Shown here in pieces: positions 34,814-42,767 of a stretch of DNA of 64,000 bases (position 1 is its first letter; every line of letters starts with the position of its first letter). The stretch lies in NCBI GenBank assembly GCA_965242795.1, contig OZ251505.1, positions 3,348,001 to 3,412,000 of the forward strand. The letters run 5' to 3'. The translations under genes were made by a program, and so were the position numbers. Under the pieces are notes generated by a model. That model saw nothing but the letters and a program-made list of their open reading frames with translations. It had not been told where the DNA came from and ran no database searches. Source of the stretch: Bin18 sp965242795. GTDB lineage: Bacteria; Desulfobacterota; Binatia; Bin18.

Positions 34814-34949
34814 GGCGGGCCGACGCGCACCGGGAACCGCAAAGACATCCTCAAAGGAAACGTACGCTCCATCGGGCCGTTCCGGTGAACGAACCGTGCC
34901 GGTGGCACGACCGCGCCTCGACGTGCATGAGGGACGGCCGCGGGCTCGG

Positions 34950-35555
34950 TCATCTCCGGCTCCATCTCCATTCCACGTCCGCGCCGTCGAGCACTTCGAA
35001 GATGAAGTGAATGCGGTCCTGTTCGCCGCCGTTGCAGGCGCCGTGCGCGGCGAGGTTGTTCACCTCCCAGGCGTAGCCGGCCTCTAGATGGAAGGCGGCG
35101 TCGGCGACCGTCAGCGTCGCTTGGGGGTTGGTTTCCAGCGGCACGTGGATCTTGTGCGTGAAGGGATTCAAGCCGTCGCCGTCCGTGTGCAGGGCGATGT
35201 CGCGTCCCGCAGCGAGCCGCGCGAGCATGGCCTTGGGATAGACGGGTGCGGCGTAGCCGTAGGGCGCAGCGGCCTGCGCCATGATCGGGAGCAGCCAGCG
35301 ACGCCAGAGGTCCCAGCCGGGATTGACGTAGTAGCGGGGGTGCGTCGCGTCCAGGGGGACGAACCGGAAGACGACGTGCCGGGTGTGGGCGAAGCAGAAG
35401 AAGGCGTTCTCCTTGACGCCATCCTCCCGGTTCCACACCGTGTCGGAAAGCCGGGCGACCTGCGCCCGCAGCGCCCGGAAGTGGCCGGCGTCCACCGGAC
35501 CGAGCCGGCGCACGGTGTCCGGTTTTTCGACGGGGTGCAATGCGTCGGTGTGCAT
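34950..35555 (-). CDS. Aspartyl/asparaginyl beta-hydroxylase family protein (RiPP tailoring candidate)
   Basis: The 201-residue protein belongs to the Asp/Asn beta-hydroxylase family of 2-oxoglutarate/Fe(II) dioxygenases. The iron ligands appear as H-x-D in IALHTDGDGLNPFTHKIHV near residue 125 and the distal His in NNLAAHGACNGGEQDRIHF near residue 170; the Arg of the last motif would hold 2-oxoglutarate. It is the fourth gene of a tight operon (40 bp after the macrolactam-synthetase-like gene), so a peptide substrate is likely. The predicted core peptide has Asp9 and several Asn residues. Hydroxylation of a core residue is inferred from context. No strong ribosome-binding site precedes the ATG. 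Confidence 0.85.
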   Translation of the reverse strand: MHTDALHPVEKPDTVRRLGPVDAGHFRALRAQVARLSDTVWNREDGVKENAFFCFAHTRHVVFRFVPLDATHPRYYVNPGWDLWRRWLLPIMAQAAAPYGYAAPVYPKAMLARLAAGRDIALHTDGDGLNPFTHKIHVPLETNPQATLTVADAAFHLEAGYAWEVNNLAAHGACNGGEQDRIHFIFEVLDGADVEWRWSRR

Positions 35556-35594
35556 GGCCTCGCACGCGGGTTCCGGGCGCGGAAGCAGCGTCTT

Positions 35595-37475
35595 TCAGAA
35601 ATCCAGGAATTGCAGCGCCGCGCGGAGCGGGGCGAAGCGCGGCGCCGCGCGGAACCGGTCCGCATCCAGGCACTCCAGCACGCCCGGCATATCTACGTAG
35701 GCCGCGCGTGACGGCGTGTGGCCGGCGAGCCGCCGCCGCACGGCCGGCAACGCTGCGGCGATCGCGTCGATCACCGGTTCGACCCGCGCCGGATCGTCCT
35801 TGCGGCGGTTCCAGCAGACCGCCGGCGGCAGCACGCGGCGCAGGCCGTGGCGCATCAGCCAGCGGTTGTATCCCGGGCGGCGGAACTGATCCGGCGGAAG
35901 GCTCAGGGCGAACTCCAGCAGCCGCCGGTCCAGCAGGGGGAAGCGGTACTCGATCCCCCGCCGGACGCCCCGCGCCCGCCACTGCTCCTGAAACTCGCTC
36001 AGATGCCCGTCCCGAAGAAAGCGCACCTGCATGCGCCGCAGGCCAATCAGCCGCTCCGCGCGCTTGACCAGCGGCTTCGTCCGCCGGGCGAATGCCGGAT
36101 CGATGAACCAGCGCCGGCGCGCGCCCATGCCACCGCGCCAGCGGTTGAGCGTCGCCGGAAGGGCGGGGTGGAGCAGCGACAGCACGACCGGCACGAGCAG
36201 GCGCCACGCGCCATCCTCGGCGCGACAGTCCGCGGCCAGCGCGCGCCAGCGTCCGCTCAGCAGCAAGTGCTGCCAGTGCCCGCGGCCGTTGAACGACACG
36301 CACTCGTCCCCGCCACAGCCCGACAGCAACACCCGCACCCCCATCGCCGCGGCGCGGCGCAGTACGACTTCCTCGTTGAATTGCACGCCCGCGCCGGGCA
36401 GCGTTCCGTCGCGCCGCAGCACGTCCACGACCTCCCCGGGGCCCGGAGCGTCGTGGTACACCCGCAACCCTTCCTGCGCACACACCGCGTCCACCAGGGC
36501 ATATTCCCGGGCGTGCGCCGGCTCGGGCGGGGCGCCGTCGAGCGCCGGCAGCCAACTGAAGGCGGGCGGCGCCGGACGCCCCTGACGCCGCAGCGCCCGG
36601 GCGGCGAGCACCGCGACGCTCGACGAATCCAAGCCGCCGCTCACATGCACGCCCACGGGCCCGCCGTGCAGCCGGTCGCGCACCGCCTTCCCGTACAGGT
36701 CGAGGAACTCCTCCGCATAGGCGTCGTCCGCGGCAGGCCGCGCCGCCGGGATTTCTTCCGGACGCCAATACCGCTTCAGACGCACCCGCAGGCGCCCGGC
36801 CCTGCCGGCGTTCGGGCCGGCCTCCGGCTCGACGACGAGCGTGTGGCCGGCCGGCAGCTTGCGCACCGCCCGGTAGAACGTGCGCGTGGCGGTGTCCGGC
36901 CACACGCTGGACAGCGAGGCGGCGACCACCTCCTCGTCCAGCGCCGCGGAGACGCCCGGCGCGGCGAGCACCGCCTCCACTGTGCTGGCGAAGACGAACC
37001 GCTCGTCTTCCAGCGCTTCGTCTTCCAGTGAATAGTAGAAGGGCCGCGCGCCGACGTGGTCGCGGGCGCAGAACAGCGTGCCGCGGCGCCCGTCCCAAAC
37101 CGCGAAAGCGTAGTCGCCGACGAGATGCGCTGGACACGCCGCGCGCCAGCGCACGAATGCCCGCAGCACCAGATCGGCATCGGCGAGGCCGGCGCGCTGC
37201 GGGTGCGGAATGCCGAGGGTATCGCACAGCGCCCCGCGGTCGTCGATGCGGGCGTCCGCCACCAGCACCAAGTCCGCGTCGCGGTCGACGACGAGCGCCG
37301 CAGCGTCGGAGCTGCCGGCCGGCACGTGCCGGCAGCCGAACCGCACGGCGCCGGCCGTCCGCGCCGTGCGTGCCGGTCCGGAGTCGGCCAGCGCGCCCAG
37401 CATGGCGTCCACCGTCTGCGCGGCGTCCGGGCCGCCGCCGAGGATTCCGCAGATCGCGGTCGGCATCGCCGTCAA
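35595..37475 (-). CDS. Asparagine-synthetase-like lasso peptide macrolactam synthetase (LarC/McjC-type)
   Basis: The 626-residue protein has an N-terminal glutaminase-like domain and a C-terminal ATP-dependent synthetase domain. The PP-loop VHVSGGLDSSSVAVLAARAL is near residue 280, and LLSGCGGDECVSFNGRGHWQ follows. The N-terminus reads MTAMPTAICGILGGG: the only candidate nucleophile Cys is at position 9, not position 2, so glutamine-dependent ammonia release is probably lost. This is the standard state of lasso cyclases, which activate an Asp or Glu side chain as an acyl adenylate and close it on the core N-terminus. Operon partners (precursor, kinase-like gene, hydroxylase) support this role over amino-acid synthesis. 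It starts 70 bp after the kinase/sulfotransferase gene. Confidence 0.82.
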   Translation of the reverse strand: MTAMPTAICGILGGGPDAAQTVDAMLGALADSGPARTARTAGAVRFGCRHVPAGSSDAAALVVDRDADLVLVADARIDDRGALCDTLGIPHPQRAGLADADLVLRAFVRWRAACPAHLVGDYAFAVWDGRRGTLFCARDHVGARPFYYSLEDEALEDERFVFASTVEAVLAAPGVSAALDEEVVAASLSSVWPDTATRTFYRAVRKLPAGHTLVVEPEAGPNAGRAGRLRVRLKRYWRPEEIPAARPAADDAYAEEFLDLYGKAVRDRLHGGPVGVHVSGGLDSSSVAVLAARALRRQGRPAPPAFSWLPALDGAPPEPAHAREYALVDAVCAQEGLRVYHDAPGPGEVVDVLRRDGTLPGAGVQFNEEVVLRRAAAMGVRVLLSGCGGDECVSFNGRGHWQHLLLSGRWRALAADCRAEDGAWRLLVPVVLSLLHPALPATLNRWRGGMGARRRWFIDPAFARRTKPLVKRAERLIGLRRMQVRFLRDGHLSEFQEQWRARGVRRGIEYRFPLLDRRLLEFALSLPPDQFRRPGYNRWLMRHGLRRVLPPAVCWNRRKDDPARVEPVIDAIAAALPAVRRRLAGHTPSRAAYVDMPGVLECLDADRFRAAPRFAPLRAALQFLDF

Positions 37476-37545
37476 CCCATCCAGGTCACGGAAGAGCGGC
37501 TGGCGCCCCGGGCCGCGAACCGCCGCGCCGTGCCTTCCGTCGTCC

Positions 37546-39579
37546 TCACGCGCATAGAAACGCCTCGGCTTCGCGCAGATAGCCCAGCCGGGCCATGACC
37601 GGCCCGTGCGCGTCCACCACCGCCCGCACCTGCGCCCGCGTCAGCGCCGTTCGCCACGACCCGGCCACCCCGGCGCGGAAGAAGGAAGGCGCGGTCTGCT
37701 GCCGTTCGTCGTATCCCGCGGCGACCTCCTGCGCGCGCAGGCGGGGAAACGCGGCGTGCTCGACCGCCCGGTCCAGCCGCTTCGCGTCCCACGCCAGACC
37801 GGCGAAACGGACGATCGCGCCGAACCCGGCGCGCGGGTCCGCCAGCAGGTCCTCGTAGCGCGCGGCGTGCGTGCGCAGATCCGTCTGGTCCAGCCAGCTC
37901 GACACGTGGCCGCTCCAGGTCGTCAGTGGGTTCGGCAGCAGTTCCCAGATGCGCCGTGCGGACGACGCTTCGCCGGCGGTCGGCGCGTTCATCCACCGCA
38001 CGGCTTCATCGATCCCGCACTGCAGGTGGTGCGCGTAGGACACCGCCACGTCGAGCGGATTGCGGACCAGATAGACCACGCCCGCGGTGCCGATGCGCGA
38101 GAACCGGGCGCCGCCGTCCGGGCCCCGATACGCTTCATGCGTCTTGGCGAAGTGCGGCGCGTGCCGGCGGATCTCGTCCCTGTCGCCGTCTTCCGGCCGG
38201 GGCGCGGACACCGCCCGGGCCAGCAACTCGCGGAAGCGCGGCAGGTAGCGCACCAGTTCGTCCGGCCGCAGGTCCGACGAATCGAGCCCGATCAGTTCGT
38301 CGAACTTGTCGCGGACGCTCGTATCCCACTGGCCGACCAGGCCGTTGATGGAGGCCGGCTCGTCACCGTCCTGCAGGTAGTTGGTGAGCACCGCCCGCGT
38401 CCAGGTGCTGCCGGACTTGGGATAGGCGGCGATCCAGACGATCCCCGGCCGGGACGGTGCCCGATGCTCCGGGACCTTCCGGCTGGTATGGGCGGACGGT
38501 GCGGGCCTGCGACGCGGCCAGGCTTGCGCACCGTCCGCGAAGGTGCCGGAACCGGCGACCGCCGCAGAGCCCTCGGCGGGAGAGCGCGATGGGCTTGTCC
38601 CTGGCAGGAGAACGCCGCGGACGTGCGCCTCGATCCGGTCCGCCAATTCCGCCAGCCGGAACGGATGGTCCGGCCGCCGCACGCGGACGAAGGGGACGCG
38701 CCGCGCCAGTACCATTCCGGTGCGGTAGTGCGTCGGGCGCTGGCCCAGGGCGTCCAGCAACCGCTTGCGGTACGTGTGCCCCCACACGGTCCAGAAGGCG
38801 CGGCTGGCCGGGACCGGCTCGACGTCGAAGTCCGGCCGGTTGTGGGACTCCAGCACGAAGGCGGCGCACACGGGCCGCGGGGCCGCGCCGAACCGCGCCG
38901 CCGGCACCCAGTACTTCTCCAGGTTCCGCCGCACGCGCTGCCGCCGGTCCGCCGCCGGCAGCGCGTCCGCCCACAGCCGCAGGCGCGGAAATGCCGGCAG
39001 CACCCGGACACCGCCCGCGGCCGGCACCAGTCCCGCCACGTCGTCGGCCAGCAGGGCATGCCCGCGCGCGACCAGCGCCGCGGCCAGCGTCGATTTGCCG
39101 ACGCCACTGCTGCCGAGCAGCAGAACCGCTCCCGCGCCCATCTCGACCGCCGCGGCGTGCAGCGTGACCACGCCGCGCATTTGCAACAGCGCCGCCACCA
39201 CCGACCTGGCAAGGAAGGCCGCGACGTCCTCGTCGCTGCCGCCACACGGTTCGATCACGATCTCCCGGGGCGTGACCAGGTACCGGGCGACGTCGGCCAC
39301 GCGGAGCAGCGCGGCGCCCGGCAAGGCATCCCAAACATGAGGAACGTGCCCGGCCGCGCCGGGAAGACGCGCCGGCGTTGCGCCCAGGCGCACCGTCACG
39401 TCGGGCTCTTCAGCGGCGCCGGGCGCGGCGGCGAACGGCAGGGCGACGGACGAGCGCCAGCGCAACCCGAAGGCGACGTATTCGCCTACGAGAAGCGAGT
39501 TTTCCGGAGGCATACGACCTGCGGAGGAGACGGTCGGGCGCATCGGCTCGGTGCGGCGGGCGGTCGTCTGCGCCGTCAC
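37546..39579 (-). CDS. HPr-kinase-like domain fused to a sulfotransferase (RiPP tailoring enzyme)
   Basis: This 677-residue protein is a two-enzyme fusion. Residues about 28-325 are like the HPr-kinase-related kinases of lasso peptide clusters: EYVAFGLRWRSSVALPF near the start, a P-loop LLLGSSGVGKSTLAAAL at 154-170 and HALLADDVAGLVP at 174-186. A Pro/Ser/Ala-rich linker (about 328-378) follows. Residues 380-677 are a sulfotransferase with the 5'-phosphosulfate loop IAAYPKSGSTWTRAVL at 383-398 and a 3'-phosphate region in GVVYLVRNPLDVAVSYAHH. The first domain would phosphorylate and the second sulfate the peptide or another acceptor. The GTG start lies within ATGTGA, overlapping the last codon and stop of the predicted precursor, so they are translationally coupled. 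Confidence 0.82.
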   Translation of the reverse strand: MTAQTTARRTEPMRPTVSSAGRMPPENSLLVGEYVAFGLRWRSSVALPFAAAPGAAEEPDVTVRLGATPARLPGAAGHVPHVWDALPGAALLRVADVARYLVTPREIVIEPCGGSDEDVAAFLARSVVAALLQMRGVVTLHAAAVEMGAGAVLLLGSSGVGKSTLAAALVARGHALLADDVAGLVPAAGGVRVLPAFPRLRLWADALPAADRRQRVRRNLEKYWVPAARFGAAPRPVCAAFVLESHNRPDFDVEPVPASRAFWTVWGHTYRKRLLDALGQRPTHYRTGMVLARRVPFVRVRRPDHPFRLAELADRIEAHVRGVLLPGTSPSRSPAEGSAAVAGSGTFADGAQAWPRRRPAPSAHTSRKVPEHRAPSRPGIVWIAAYPKSGSTWTRAVLTNYLQDGDEPASINGLVGQWDTSVRDKFDELIGLDSSDLRPDELVRYLPRFRELLARAVSAPRPEDGDRDEIRRHAPHFAKTHEAYRGPDGGARFSRIGTAGVVYLVRNPLDVAVSYAHHLQCGIDEAVRWMNAPTAGEASSARRIWELLPNPLTTWSGHVSSWLDQTDLRTHAARYEDLLADPRAGFGAIVRFAGLAWDAKRLDRAVEHAAFPRLRAQEVAAGYDERQQTAPSFFRAGVAGSWRTALTRAQVRAVVDAHGPVMARLGYLREAEAFLCA

Positions 39580-39772
39580 ATAGAGGGCGGATTGTAGTTC
39601 GACGTTGGGTTAGTACCGTCATGCTGCGGGTAAGTATTAGCCCCACTTTCCACGTCCGTCACGCCATCGTGCAGCCGGATGGTCGGTTTCGACCACGGGC
39701 GTTTCCGCGACGCCTTCGGTCCGTCAGCGGAGGCTACGGATTCCGCGGGGGGGGGGGGGGAGCAGGTTTCAT
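39576..39772 (-). CDS. Predicted lasso-type precursor peptide, out of frame as assembled because of a 14-C tract
   Basis: An ATG at 39772 follows AGGAGG with six bases between. The start reads Met-Lys-Pro-Ala, then a run of 14 C (39747-39760 as G on the plus strand). With 12 or 15 C the frame continues to a TGA at 39576; with 12 it gives 64 residues. The leader contains RKRPWSKPTIRLHDGVTDVE, resembling the Y/W-x2-P-x-L/I recognition motif of lasso leaders. The predicted core starts GANTYPQHDGTNPTS and ends NYNPPSM, with Gly1 and Asp9 at the right spacing for a nine-member macrolactam. Residue -2 is Glu, not the usual Thr. The stop overlaps the kinase/sulfotransferase start. With 14 C translation stops after about 12 codons, and no alternative start in the core frame exists. 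A TTGCAA-17-TAGGAG pair upstream (about 39810-39840) is a weak promoter candidate. Confidence 0.65.
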
Positions 39773-39916
39773 TGTTGCCCTCCTACAGGGATGTTGCTTC
39801 GTTGCCGCTTTCAGAAGAACTCCTAGAGCACACCGCGCACATTTGCAAGACGCCGCGGAAGGCCGTAGTGCCTCGATTCGAATCTCGGGCTATGGTCGGC
39901 TGTGGAGGGGAACCGG

Positions 39917-40607
39917 ATGATCGTCTCGCTTCGTCACCGCTTCATCTTCCTCGCCGTGCCGCGCACCGCCAGCCACGCCATCCGTGCCGCGCACCGCCAG
40001 CCACGCCATCCGTGCTGCGCTGCGGCCCTTGCTCGCCCCCGGAGATTGGGAACAGGAAGGATTGCTGCGCAGCGTCCGCAGTCCGCTGCCGGCCATCGCG
40101 CGCATGTCGCACGGCCACGTGACGCTGAGACAGGTGCGGCGGCACCTGCCGGCGGCGGTCTGGCGATCGTCCTTCACGTTCGCGATCGTGCGCAACCCCT
40201 ACGACCGCTACGTCTCCGCCTGCACCATGCTGAACCGGCACGACCCGGAGTACGCCGGCAACGAGACCGCGGCGATGAAGCGGATGCTCGCCGCATTGCA
40301 CGGGGGCGTGGACACGACCGTCTTTCGCCGGCTGACGCTGCTTCGGCCGCAGACGGATCTGCTGATGGACGAGGCCGGGCGGGTCGGGGTCGATTTCGTC
40401 GGCCGGTACGAAGACCTGCCGGGAGCGTTCGCAGAGATCTGCCGGCGCATCGGCATCCCCGAACCCCGGCTCCCCCGCGTCAACGCCACCGCGCACCGGC
40501 CCGCCGACACGTACTACGACGACGAGCTGCGCCGCTTGGTGACGCGCTTCTATCGCCGCGACTTCACGCTGCTGGACTACCCGCCGCGGGGCAAGGATGG
40601 GGCATGA
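39917..40607 (+). pseudogene. Sulfotransferase, disrupted by a 28-bp tandem duplication
   Basis: The gene starts at an ATG with GGAGG eight bases upstream and reads MIVSLRHRFIFLAVPRTASH, the 5'-phosphosulfate-binding strand and loop of type-2 (carbohydrate/tyrosyl-like) sulfotransferases. A 28-bp tandem duplication (39956-40011) then shifts the frame. Removing one copy restores AIRAALRPLLAPGDWEQEG and the rest: FAIVRNPYDRYVSACTMLNR (3'-phosphate site), VGVDFVGRYEDLPGAF and a terminal RDFTLLDYPP. The repaired protein would be about 220 residues. A GTG inside the second copy (39984) could start a shortened product lacking the first strand, which would probably not bind PAPS well. It is divergent from the RiPP operon, 144 bp from the precursor start, and may be a second tailoring enzyme. 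Confidence 0.8.
39956..40011. repeat. 28-bp perfect tandem duplication
   Basis: The unit beginning GTGCCGCGCACCGCCAGCCA occurs twice back to back (39956-39983 and 39984-40011). Because 28 is not a multiple of three, it shifts the sulfotransferase frame. A third partial copy is not present; GTGCTGCGC follows. Confidence 0.95.
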
Positions 40608-40718
40608 CGGGGGCGACGGTCCGGCGCCCGTTTCGGAGGCGGGCTGGAAGCCCGCGTTCCCGGGCCGCACTCCTCGAACGGTCGAACGGGGGCGGATACG
40701 TCAACCGTGGCAGGTTCC

Positions 40719-40742
40719 GGGATCATCTTGTATGAAGTCCCC
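40719..40742 (+). repeat. Solitary arm of the MITE-like repeat
   Basis: GGGATCATCTTGTATGAAGT and the following bases match the right arm of the elements at 8755-8941 and 42497-42635. The downstream context (CATCGAAACGATCTCGCCCG) is also shared with 42636 onward. It occupies the 225-bp gap between the sulfotransferase and DUF1330 genes. Confidence 0.7.
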
Positions 40743-40832
40743 CATCGAAACGATCTCGCCCGCGTATCCCCTGCCGAGTCGGGCGGGGAAACAACCCGAC
40801 GGCATCGCGCCGTCGGCAAGAGGAGGAAGCGT

Positions 40833-41135
40833 ATGGCCGCCTATTTCGTGCTGACCCAGACGATCACCGACATGGAGAAATACCAAAAGGAGTACGTCCC
40901 CGGCGTGCTGCCGTTTCTGGCGAAACACAAAGGGGAAGTGGTGGTGGCCGACGTTGCGGCTACGCCGGTCCAGGGTGAGCCGGCCGCGGGCGTGGTGGTG
41001 GTGAAATTTCCGTCCGTCCAGGCCGCGCAGGACTTCGTGAACGATCCCGACTATCAGCCGGTGTTGGGATTGCGCCTGTCGATCACGACGAACGCGGCCG
41101 CGGTCATCGCGCCCGCATTCACCCCGCCGAGTTGA
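40833..41135 (+). CDS. DUF1330 family protein
   Basis: The 100-residue protein is a dimeric alpha/beta-barrel-like DUF1330 member: it starts MAAYFVLTQTITDMEKYQKE and contains EYVPGVLPFLAKHKGEVVVA and FPSVQAAQDFVNDPDYQPVL, the usual family succession. AGGAGG lies six bases before the ATG. Its function is unknown; the fold is related to EthD/antibiotic-monooxygenase-type small proteins. Its 3' end overlaps the convergent methyltransferase gene by about 17 bases. Confidence 0.88.
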   Translation: MAAYFVLTQTITDMEKYQKEYVPGVLPFLAKHKGEVVVADVAATPVQGEPAAGVVVVKFPSVQAAQDFVNDPDYQPVLGLRLSITTNAAAVIAPAFTPPS

Positions 41136-42382
41136 GCGGTGGGGCCGCGGCGGTGCATTCCAGGTCGTCAGCGGGTGCGGCAGGCGCAACACGGACGCCG
41201 TTGGGCTGGTCCACAATCCCGTGGTGGTAAGTCAGACGATAACGGCCCCCCGACTTCAGCATGAGCGGGTCGGGGAGCACCCATACGTGAGGTGCCCAGT
41301 GACAAGTCTCGTCCACCCGGTCCGGATGCGTGGAGAGCCGGACGCCCGGGGCCAGATCCAGATCGAAATAGATCATCACGCCGTTGAGCCGTCCGGAGGC
41401 AGTGGCCGCGAAGGGGCGGTCCGCGGTGATGGCGCTGCTCTTCATCGGTCCGCAGATCGGCGGCGGCAACGAGGACGGGATCGGCGAGGGCGCAGCCGCG
41501 GAGCTTCCACGGCCTGACGGAAAACGAAAAGGACGAAGGCGTACTCCCCGCCAGTGCGCCGAAGTCCAGGCCGTACCCGGAGCGCCACGTTTCGAGGCGT
41601 TCCGGGGTGAACAGGTAGCGGCGGATTATCGAGTCCGGGACGGCGACCGGGAGCGCGAAGACATTGACGCGGTGCGGGACCATGCGCGCGTTCGGCTTCA
41701 GCAGACGTGTTCTCGCGTCGTCGGTGATCTCTATGACTCGTTCGTTAAAGGGATGGTCCCCGATGATCTCGCTCACCAGGACGTCGGCGCGCTCCGGCAA
41801 CTCCACGTTCATCGACCATCCGGTAACGAGCGTGATCCGATCCTCGAAACCGTTCGCTCGAAAATTCGCCTCGACCAGCTTGCCGATGTCGGTCGCTTCC
41901 ACGGCATACACGCGGGCCGCGCCGACTTGCGCCGCGGCAATCGCCAGCACGCCGGTACCGGTGCCGATATCCACTACCACGTCGCCCGGCCTGACGACCT
42001 GCCGGATCGCGGCGAGCAAGCTCGTGACGCGCTGCCGGTCGTTGAGCATGGCGATGTGTATGGGCCCTCCATTCCATACGCCGGACCCGCTCCAGGATCC
42101 CCCGCCCCCGTCCGCATCGACGAGCAGTCCGGCGCGGCGCAGCGTCATGATGGCGGCCGTGGCGTCGATCCACGCCCGCCTGCCGGCCCCGCGCCGATTC
42201 AACACCTCCGCGGCTTCGACAATCGTGGCCGGTTCCTGGAATATCCCCAAAAGGGCTAGGCCCGACGGTTCGACCGACGCAGTACGATTGCCTGCCGAAA
42301 ATTTCAGCTTGTTGAAAGAAGCGAGATGGATGTGCAGATCGTCGATCCATCGGAGACGGGTATTTTTGTTCAATCCCGGCAT
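41119..42382 (-). pseudogene. PRMT-like SAM methyltransferase with N-terminal winged-helix-like domain, frameshifted
   Basis: The first 310 codons are intact. Residues about 20-90 (FSAGNRTASVEPSGLALLGI to MTLRRAGLLVDADG) look like a small winged-helix or RRE-like domain. A class I methyltransferase follows, with GDVVVDIGTGTGVLAIAAAQ near residue 145, and VLVSEIIGDHPFNERV, the double-E-like loop region of protein arginine methyltransferases. Near 41441-41448 one base shift moves the frame; the beta-barrel continues in another frame as MKSSAITADRPFAATASGRL, then VMIYFDLDLAPGVRLSTHPD and HWAPHVWVLPDPLMLKSGG, to a stop at 41119. Unrepaired, the product ends with about 90 unrelated residues. GGGAGAAGG precedes the ATG. 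It may belong to the RiPP region, but this is uncertain. Confidence 0.75.
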
Positions 42383-42496
42383 CGCCGGCCTTCTCCCTGT
42401 TCTGTCCTGTCAGTGCCGCTTGGCGTCGTCCGTTAAGCCTGCCTGGCTCCCGTAAAGAGCCGCGCCGGCGCGTCGCCGCTCGGTCAAGGCTTTATC

Positions 42497-42635
42497 GGGG
42501 AATTTCATACGTGATGATCCTCTCCCCGTTTCGACACCCTTCGACCGTTCGACAGGCTCGGGGACCGATCTTGTCGACCCGGGTGCGGATATGTCAACGG
42601 TGGCAGGTTTCGGGATCATCTTGTATGGAATTCCC
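42497..42635. repeat. MITE-like composite repeat (second complete copy)
   Basis: The 385-bp gap between the methyltransferase and acetamidase genes has no gene and is dominated by this element. Left arm GGGGAATTTCATACGTGATG (42497-42516 and on to 42520) and right arm GGGATCATCTTGTATGGAAT (42612-42635) are inverted imperfect copies. Between them lies CACCCTTCGACCGTTCGACA with GGCTCGGGGACCG, a module also present at 48774 and 50118. The following 130 bp include a REP-like GCGGTGGGGCCGCG. Confidence 0.65.
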
Positions 42636-42767
42636 TATCGAAACGAGCCCGCCCGCGTATTCCCCGCCGGGTCGAGCGGTGGGGCCGCGGCTGTCCTTTT
42701 GCCCGTTCGGGACACCACCCGGACGGAACCGCCGGGCCGATCCCCTGTTGCCGCGGCGGTGGACCGG

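Noticed and set aside
34648..37227. An 859-codon minus-strand frame overlapping the RiPP operon
   Set aside because: It runs through the cyclase and hydroxylase genes in another frame, is dominated by Arg/Gly/Ala, and has no recognisable domain.
39862..39890. tRNA-like T-arm sequence GATTCGAATC upstream of the second sulfotransferase
   Set aside because: No acceptor, D or anticodon arm can be paired around it; it is only a short palindrome.
39679..40122. A 147-codon plus-strand frame starting MVGFDHGRFRDAFG
   Set aside because: It is antisense to the predicted precursor and then runs out of frame through the sulfotransferase; its Gly run is the G14 tract.
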